Assembly (NCBI GenBank): GCA_002359895.1 | Contig: DEOB01000010.1 | Location: forward strand, 730,251 to 794,250 | Length of the DNA: 64,000 bases | Source of the DNA: Stenotrophomonas sp. UBA2629 | GTDB taxonomy: Bacteria; Pseudomonadota; Gammaproteobacteria; Xanthomonadales; Xanthomonadaceae | Direction of reading: 5' to 3' | Part shown: positions 58,914 to 64,000 of the stretch, piece by piece | How positions within the stretch are numbered: the first letter of the stretch is position 1 | Layout of the letters: every line of letters begins with the position of its first letter | The notes under the pieces: model-generated | What the model saw: the letters and a program-made list of their open reading frames with translations, nothing else | What the model was told of the DNA's origin: nothing | Databases searched by the model: none | Translations under genes and position numbers: made by a program

Positions 58914-61802
58914 TCAGAAGCGCTGACGGTACTCCATGTAGTAGTAGCGCCCCGGGGTGTCGTACTGGTAGTCGAAGTTGTTGGCGAATGCCTGGGTAGC
59001 TACCGGCGGTTCCTTCGCGAACACGTTGTTCACACCCACCGACACGGTTGCATTCCACGGCACGTTGTAGCGCGCCTGCAGGTCGTGATACGTGGTTGCG
59101 GCCAGCTTGTTCTGCGGGTCCTTGCCGGTCGCGGTGATGCGGTTCGGATCGCTGCACAGGGCGGCCACGGTCGGGTACTTGCAGTTCTCAACCAGGCTGG
59201 AGAAGTAACGCGTGGTCCAGGTCAGGCCGAAATCGCCGTAGGTCCAGTTGGCGGTCAGGTTGGAACGGATGCGCCAGATCGGGGTGTCCTTGACATAAGT
59301 GCCGACTTCCGAGTCATCCCAGTCAGATTGCGGCGTCGCCTTGGTGCGGTAGGACGACATGTACGTGCTATCCCAGATGAAGGAGAAGGCACCAAAACGG
59401 GTATCCGGCAGCGAATAGCGCATGGTCAGGTCGAACCCTTCCACTTCCTGCTCGCCCAGGTTCTGCAGGCCCATCTGCAGGTAGGTGATCTGGCCCAGTG
59501 CATTGCGGGTCAGGCCCTGGTTGACGATGTCGCACCAGCCGTTGTTGCCTTCGACATAGCACTGGTCAAGCATGTAGGTGGCTTGCGGACGGCTGATCAC
59601 ATTCTTGATGTTGATCTGCCACCAATCCAACGACACGTCGAATCCCTTCAGGAAACTCGGGCTGAACACAAAGCCCAAGGTCTTGGAGGTCGAGGTTTCC
59701 GGGGTCAGCTCCTTGTTGGAAACCAAGTCGAACGGCCATGCAGTCTGGTCGCCGTAGGACTCGCGCTGGGTGTAGCTGGCCGGAATACCGGCGGCGGCGC
59801 AACGCTGTGCCACGGCGGCATTGCCGATGAACGGGCTGTCGCTGGAGCAGGGGTCGCCGTAGCCTTCGTACGAAGCGCCGGCGCCACCAAACAGGTTGGA
59901 GATGGACGGAGCACGGAAGCCCTCTGCCCAGTTACCACGGACCAGCAGGTCGGCGTACGGCTTCCACTTGAAGCCAAACTTGCTGTTCAGCGTATTGCCG
60001 AAGTTGCTGTAGTCCGAATAGCGGGTTGCAACGCTGAATTCCAGCACCTCGGCACCCGGCAGATCCCTCAGCAACGGGATTGCGAGTTCGAGGTATACGT
60101 CATCCAGGCTGTAGTCGCCGCTGGTCGGCTGACGGGCATTGCCCGAGCTCATGCCGGCCGAGACGAATGCGTCCGGCAGGTCGTAGCCCGATTCCTTGCG
60201 GTGCTCGTAACCTGCTGCAAAGCCCATCATGCCGCCGGGCAGTTCGACGATGTCGCCGGCCAGGTTGGCGGTGAAGCTCTTGCTCTTGTTCTGGAACTTG
60301 TCCTTGGCGGTGAACAGGATGTAGTCCAGCATTTCCTTCGGCATGTTGCCGGCGCTGGACAGCGGATTGAACGGCACGCAGCCTTCGATCACCGCACCCG
60401 GGGCGCCGCACTTGACCACGCCATCGGTGTCCATGAAGGACGCGCCGGTGGCCTGGTACATGTTGGCCATGTTGACGTCACCGACCTGGGTGTCGATCTG
60501 GTCGTTGGAGTTGTAGCTCAGGCCAGCGTCCCAGTTGAAGTAACGGTCGGCAAACTGGAAGTTGCCTTCCAGGCCGCCGTACCAATGCAGGGTTTTGACG
60601 TCCTGCTCGTAGAAGCGTTCCTGTTCAACCAGACGGCGATTCCAGTTCAGGTCGCGTGCGTCTGCAGCGCCTTTGGTCGGATTGTAATAGCTGTCCTTCG
60701 ACAGGCCTACGGAACCGTCCATGTAGGTGCCAGCGCTCAGCGGAAAACCAGCCAGCTGCTGAGCCGAGTTGCGCTGGTTGTACAACGCGTCCGTACGCAG
60801 TGCGATGTTGTCCGTCAGGTCGTAACGGCCCTGGATATAGATCGACTTACGTTCCTGCGGGGTGCGCAGGTAGTTGTCAGCGGCGTAATTGTACTTATCC
60901 GCATTGCCATAGGCGTGGTAATTGGCGAGGTTGCGACCATCAGCGTCCTTGTTGACCACCCAGCGCCTAATGCCTGCACGATCGGCCGTAGCCTCATCAC
61001 CAGCGATCGAGTTCCAATAATCGGAGTCGCCAGTCGGGACGCCATCAACCGTGAGGTCCCAGATACCGCCATCGGCGGTCTGCCCGCTGTACTGCGAATC
61101 ACCCAAGCCATAGACCGGATCACGCGAGACCTTGCGAGCACCGGCCATGACGGCCTTTTCCTTGACGTAGCTGGCGCCGAACACCAGGTTGCCGCGCTCG
61201 CTGCTGGTGCCCAAGGTCAGGTCGTAACCTTCGCGCTCACCGTCGCCCTGGCTGAACTGGCCACGGTAGATGTGTGCTTCACCACCGTTGAAATCGTCAC
61301 GGGTGATGATGTTGACCACGCCGGCGATGGCGTCGGAGCCGTAGATCGAGGATGCGCCGTCTTTGAGAACTTCGATGCGCTCAACCATGGCCGACGGAAT
61401 GGTGTTCAGATCAACGCTGCCATCCAAGCCGGATACCCAGCGACGGCCGTTTACCAGCACCAGGGTGCGGGACGAGCCGAGGTTGCGCAGGTCAATGCCG
61501 GACGAGCCGTCGCCACCGTTGTTGAACTGGGTGTTGATCGCGGCACCGTTGGTGGCGATCTGCTGCAGCACGTCAGCGATGCTGGTGCGGCCGGTCTGCT
61601 GGATGGCTTCGCGGGTAAGGGTCAGAACCGGCTGCGAGGTTTCCGCGTCAACAGAGCGGATGCGTGAGCCGGTAACCTGGATGCGGTCCAGGTTGGTCGC
61701 GCCTTCGCCAGCTTCCTGAGCGTAGGCGGTGCCTGCGGTGCCGGCGCTTGCGACAAGCGCAAGGACGACTGCATCGCGCAGTTTGTTGGTCTTGCAATTC
61801 AT
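58914..61802 (-). CDS. TonB-dependent outer-membrane receptor
   Basis: A 962-residue receptor with a signal peptide of about 29 residues (VVLALVASAGTAGTAYAQ). The plug domain begins at LDRIQVTGSRIRSVD and includes TSIADVLQQIA, GIDLRNLGSSRTLVLVNGRR and VERIEVLKDGASSIYGSDAI. A 22-strand-type barrel follows and ends in the aromatic YYYMEYRQRF. The plug resembles the large Xanthomonadaceae receptors of the carbohydrate or peptide type more than siderophore receptors. No transport or regulatory genes flank it, so the substrate is unknown. ATG at 61802 is chosen because the signal peptide starts there. The A/T-rich 235-bp region upstream presumably holds its promoter. Confidence 0.92.
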   Translation of the reverse strand: MNCKTNKLRDAVVLALVASAGTAGTAYAQEAGEGATNLDRIQVTGSRIRSVDAETSQPVLTLTREAIQQTGRTSIADVLQQIATNGAAINTQFNNGGDGSSGIDLRNLGSSRTLVLVNGRRWVSGLDGSVDLNTIPSAMVERIEVLKDGASSIYGSDAIAGVVNIITRDDFNGGEAHIYRGQFSQGDGEREGYDLTLGTSSERGNLVFGASYVKEKAVMAGARKVSRDPVYGLGDSQYSGQTADGGIWDLTVDGVPTGDSDYWNSIAGDEATADRAGIRRWVVNKDADGRNLANYHAYGNADKYNYAADNYLRTPQERKSIYIQGRYDLTDNIALRTDALYNQRNSAQQLAGFPLSAGTYMDGSVGLSKDSYYNPTKGAADARDLNWNRRLVEQERFYEQDVKTLHWYGGLEGNFQFADRYFNWDAGLSYNSNDQIDTQVGDVNMANMYQATGASFMDTDGVVKCGAPGAVIEGCVPFNPLSSAGNMPKEMLDYILFTAKDKFQNKSKSFTANLAGDIVELPGGMMGFAAGYEHRKESGYDLPDAFVSAGMSSGNARQPTSGDYSLDDVYLELAIPLLRDLPGAEVLEFSVATRYSDYSNFGNTLNSKFGFKWKPYADLLVRGNWAEGFRAPSISNLFGGAGASYEGYGDPCSSDSPFIGNAAVAQRCAAAGIPASYTQRESYGDQTAWPFDLVSNKELTPETSTSKTLGFVFSPSFLKGFDVSLDWWQINIKNVISRPQATYMLDQCYVEGNNGWCDIVNQGLTRNALGQITYLQMGLQNLGEQEVEGFDLTMRYSLPDTRFGAFSFIWDSTYMSSYRTKATPQSDWDDSEVGTYVKDTPIWRIRSNLTANWTYGDFGLTWTTRYFSSLVENCKYPTVAALCSDPNRITATGKDPQNKLAATTYHDLQARYNVPWNATVSVGVNNVFAKEPPVATQAFANNFDYQYDTPGRYYYMEYRQRF

Positions 61803-61990
61803 TGGGTTCTCTCTCTGCCAAGTGGACTTGGGTATTTCTGGGTATAGCCTCGGGTGAACTCGAAAAGGCGGGTTCAAAGCCTAAGGTTGCGTCCGATAGT
61901 ACTTGGCTATTTGCGAAAATTAAAGATTGGTTAATGAATGCTCGGGATTGCATTAAATTCCGCAAAGCAGCAAAAGCGGCCACAACGACA

Positions 61991-62013
61991 AACGCCCCGG
62001 AGACCGGGGCGTT
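61991..62013 (-). terminator. Terminator after the exported barrel-like protein gene
   Basis: A 10-bp stem (AACGCCCCGG with CCGGGGCGTT) and a 3-base loop. On the minus strand the tail reads TTGTCGTTG, a moderately U-rich end, 25 bp beyond the stop of the leftward gene. Confidence 0.75.
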
Positions 62014-62037
62014 GGGGGGCGCTTTTGCTTTATTTTT

Positions 62038-62895
62038 TTACAGATCCTGCTCGTAACGGACGTACGGTATTGCGCCGTCGTCGTTGCTCTCGTTACGGGG
62101 GGAGAAGGGGTTTTTGCCGCGGGTGATGACGTTCTCGGCGCCGACGGTGAGCTGGCCGCTCCAAGGCGTGCGCCAGGTGATGCCCAAGCCGAGGCCTTCC
62201 CATTTGCCGTTGCTGCCGGGGGCGTCTACGACGCGGCCGATGACGTTGGCGCTGAAGGGGCCGTAGCCACCGCCTACGCTCAGGCTCTTGCTGTCCCACT
62301 GGTCAACGATGGCTGGGGAGGCATCGCTGAGGGGTACCAGGCGTGCTTTTGCGTAAGTGCCGCCAATGGACACGAAGCCTTCGCGGCCGATGTTCTTTTG
62401 GCCGAAGACGGTGAGGTCGTTCTGCTCCATGCGTGCGGCGCCGGCCTTGTTGCCGCCGGCCAACCATGCGGGCAGCGTGTCGCGGCCGGTGCCGGCAGTG
62501 ATGCCGACGCGCCCGCTAGGGCGGTTGAACGCGGTGGTGGCCGAGATGTGGTGGCCATCGTTGTCGTCTTCATCGCCGAGGCTGGCGAGCATGCAATGGC
62601 TGGCGAGCCCGCCGATGCTGGTGCCGCGGCTGCTGTTGCAGAGCAGGCCCAGCGAATCGCCGGAAGATAGGCCAAAAGCGGCGTCCAGTGAGCTGCGGCC
62701 GAAGTTCCAGCGGGCGCCGGCACGTTGCTCGCCGGTGGGCTCAAGATAAAGCAGTGCTTCGACCTTGCCGCTGCCACGGTTCCAGACCGGGAGCACGGTG
62801 CCATCGGTTGCCTTGGGCTTGCTCTGCGCATGCACGCCCGAGACCGCGCTAAGGGCGATCATCAAGGCAAGCGGCAGGCGCAGAAAGGCGTTCAT
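62038..62895 (-). CDS. Exported, probably beta-barrel protein of unknown function
   Basis: A 285-residue protein with a signal peptide ending VHAQ (about residue 24). The mature part alternates short hydrophobic/aromatic strands with Gly/Asn/Asp turns: KVEALLYLEPTG, ARWNFGRSSLDAAFGL, GRVGITAGTG and GLGITWRTPWSGQLTVGAENV. It ends ...YVRYEQDL. Two Cys (LLCNSS, ASHCML) could form a disulfide in an outer loop. This suggests an outer-membrane barrel of about 10-12 strands, but no family is recognised. It lies behind the TonB-dependent receptor on the same strand with a terminator between, so it is a separate unit. Confidence 0.75.
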   Translation of the reverse strand: MNAFLRLPLALMIALSAVSGVHAQSKPKATDGTVLPVWNRGSGKVEALLYLEPTGEQRAGARWNFGRSSLDAAFGLSSGDSLGLLCNSSRGTSIGGLASHCMLASLGDEDDNDGHHISATTAFNRPSGRVGITAGTGRDTLPAWLAGGNKAGAARMEQNDLTVFGQKNIGREGFVSIGGTYAKARLVPLSDASPAIVDQWDSKSLSVGGGYGPFSANVIGRVVDAPGSNGKWEGLGLGITWRTPWSGQLTVGAENVITRGKNPFSPRNESNDDGAIPYVRYEQDL

Positions 62896-63013
62896 GGACT
62901 CATACAGACCGGTTACGCGCCAGGAAGTTCCCGGCGCATGAACGAATGATCGTAAGTTGTTTATGGTTTCTTAACAAGTGGTCACCCTCCCCAGGTGCAA
63001 CTCGCCAGATACA

Positions 63014-63907
63014 TCACTGCAGCCGCTCGGGAGCGGGCTGGTTGGCCGGTGTAGACGCAAACAATGCGCCGAACTCAGTCAAGGGGAAGTGATATTCCTG
63101 GCCGCAGAACTCGCAGCGCACATCGACCTGACCGGTGGCTTCGGCGGCCGCCCGGGCTTCCTCTTCGCCCAGTGACTGCAGCATGGAGCTTACACGCTCG
63201 TAGGAGCAGGAACAGCCGAACCGCAGCGGCTTTTCTCCCATCAGCTCCGGATGTTCCTCATGGAACAGGCGGTGCAGTAGCTCGCTGCCGGGCAGGGCCA
63301 GCAGTTCTTCGCGGCCGAGCGTGTCGAACAGCGCGCCGGCGCGGACCCAGCCGTCCACGTCACCGGTGTCGCCCGGCAATTTCTGCAGCAGCAGGCCGGC
63401 GGCGTGTTCACCGTCGCAGGTCAGCAGCAGGCGGGTGGGCAATTGCTCGGAATGGCGGAAATAGTCCTCGAAGGCGTCGTCGAGGCTGTCGCCGGTAAGG
63501 CTCACCAGGCTCTGGTAACGCTGTGGTTCGCGCGGATCCAGACCGGGGTTTTCAATGGTGATGGCCAGCAGGGCGTCTTCGCCCAGCCCCTGCAGCGTGG
63601 TCGGCGCATCTTCGCCATCGGCCACCTGCACGATGCCGCGCAGGGTGCCTGCCGAAGTGCATTCGGTGAACAGCGCCCGCAGCGCAGAGGAACTGCGCAG
63701 TTGGATCGATAGACGGCCGTCCACCTTGGTGTGCCCTGTGAACAGTGCCGTGGCCACCGCGGCTTCGCCGAGCAGGCGCGCGGCCGAGGCCGGGTAGTCG
63801 CCATGGGACAGGATTTCGCGCCAGCTTTCGCTCAGACGGACATGGACACCGCGCACGCCGGCGTCGGGCAGGAGGAAGCGAACAAGGAGGTCTGAGGTAT
63901 CGGTCAT
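63014..63907 (-). CDS. hslO: Redox-regulated chaperone Hsp33
   Basis: Oxidation-activated holdase of the cytoplasm. It has 297 residues against about 290 in E. coli. The zinc-thiolate switch is complete: Cys232 and Cys234 (CSC) and Cys265 and Cys268 (CEFC). The N-terminal domain has LLGEAAVATALFTGHTKVDG and RGIVQVADGEDA. GEKPLRFGCSCSYERV is a family hallmark. ATG at 63907 is preferred; a further in-frame ATG 9 bp upstream is possible. The remaining 93 bp to the window edge show no gene. Confidence 0.95.
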   Translation of the reverse strand: MTDTSDLLVRFLLPDAGVRGVHVRLSESWREILSHGDYPASAARLLGEAAVATALFTGHTKVDGRLSIQLRSSSALRALFTECTSAGTLRGIVQVADGEDAPTTLQGLGEDALLAITIENPGLDPREPQRYQSLVSLTGDSLDDAFEDYFRHSEQLPTRLLLTCDGEHAAGLLLQKLPGDTGDVDGWVRAGALFDTLGREELLALPGSELLHRLFHEEHPELMGEKPLRFGCSCSYERVSSMLQSLGEEEARAAAEATGQVDVRCEFCGQEYHFPLTEFGALFASTPANQPAPERLQ

Positions 63908-64000
63908 GAGCGGCATCTGCGCGAGGTGGGGCCGGTGCCGGATAATGCGCCGGACAGTGGAAGGTGCAAGGTGAATATCAATGGGGGCGGAGCAGGACAA

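Noticed and set aside
59085..61667. Long plus-strand open frame opposite the TonB-dependent receptor
   Set aside because: No domain or start signal; the minus-strand receptor is complete from signal peptide to terminal aromatic residue.

Overview
The window is a high-GC chromosomal segment from a gammaproteobacterium of the family Lysobacteraceae (Xanthomonadaceae). Stenotrophomonas or a close relative is my best guess. The reasons are the tonB3-gshB-pilGHIJ-chpA arrangement, a large TonB-dependent receptor, the two-partner secretion pair, a lysine/alanine-rich histone H1-like protein, and GGGGTCAG-core palindromes of the REP type. The assignment rests on gene content read by eye, not on alignment. 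Almost all genes are intact. I see no rRNA, tRNA, CRISPR array, prophage or insertion sequence.

Layout. 1-3.1 kb: the end of a filamentous-haemagglutinin-like exoprotein gene and its outer-membrane transporter (two-partner secretion). 3.1-15 kb: recQ, dps, hrpA (with an in-frame palindromic repeat), two small exported proteins, relA, and an unrecognised membrane-anchored TPR-like protein. 15-23 kb: a two-module glycosyltransferase, mrcB (PBP1B), a TPR lipoprotein, the yoaA helicase and tsaB. 23-37.1 kb: the type IV pilus region. tonB3-like and gshB run leftward; pilG, pilH, pilI, pilJ, chpA, a chpB-like gene and chpC run rightward from a good sigma-70-like promoter. This is a Chp chemosensory pathway controlling twitching. 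It has no pilK methyltransferase, and its CheB-like protein has lost the catalytic Ser and His.

37.2-44.3 kb: housekeeping genes (rsmE, nudE, cysQ, mazG, a UPF0060 protein, a DUF962/Mpo1-like protein, a qmcA/nfeD pair, gcvT and gcvH). 44.3-45.7 kb: an unusually long noncoding stretch with several dyads, a consensus TTGACA promoter and tandem hairpins, leading to the histone H1-like gene. 46-54.6 kb: a serine beta-lactamase-fold hydrolase, a lemA/M48 protease pair, a GMC oxidoreductase, an NTP/NDP-transporter-like MFS protein and three small proteins.

54.6-58.8 kb: a fadE - alpha/beta hydrolase operon facing a divergent TetR regulator, with two palindromes between them, read here as a fatty-acid-oxidation control unit. 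58.9-63.9 kb: a TonB-dependent receptor, an exported barrel-like protein of unknown function, and hslO (Hsp33).

The most interesting points are the degenerate adaptation branch of the Chp system, the in-frame REP-like palindrome inside hrpA, the structured leader or candidate small RNA upstream of the H1-like gene, and the candidate operators between tetR and the fadE operon. Most of the rest is ordinary core genome.
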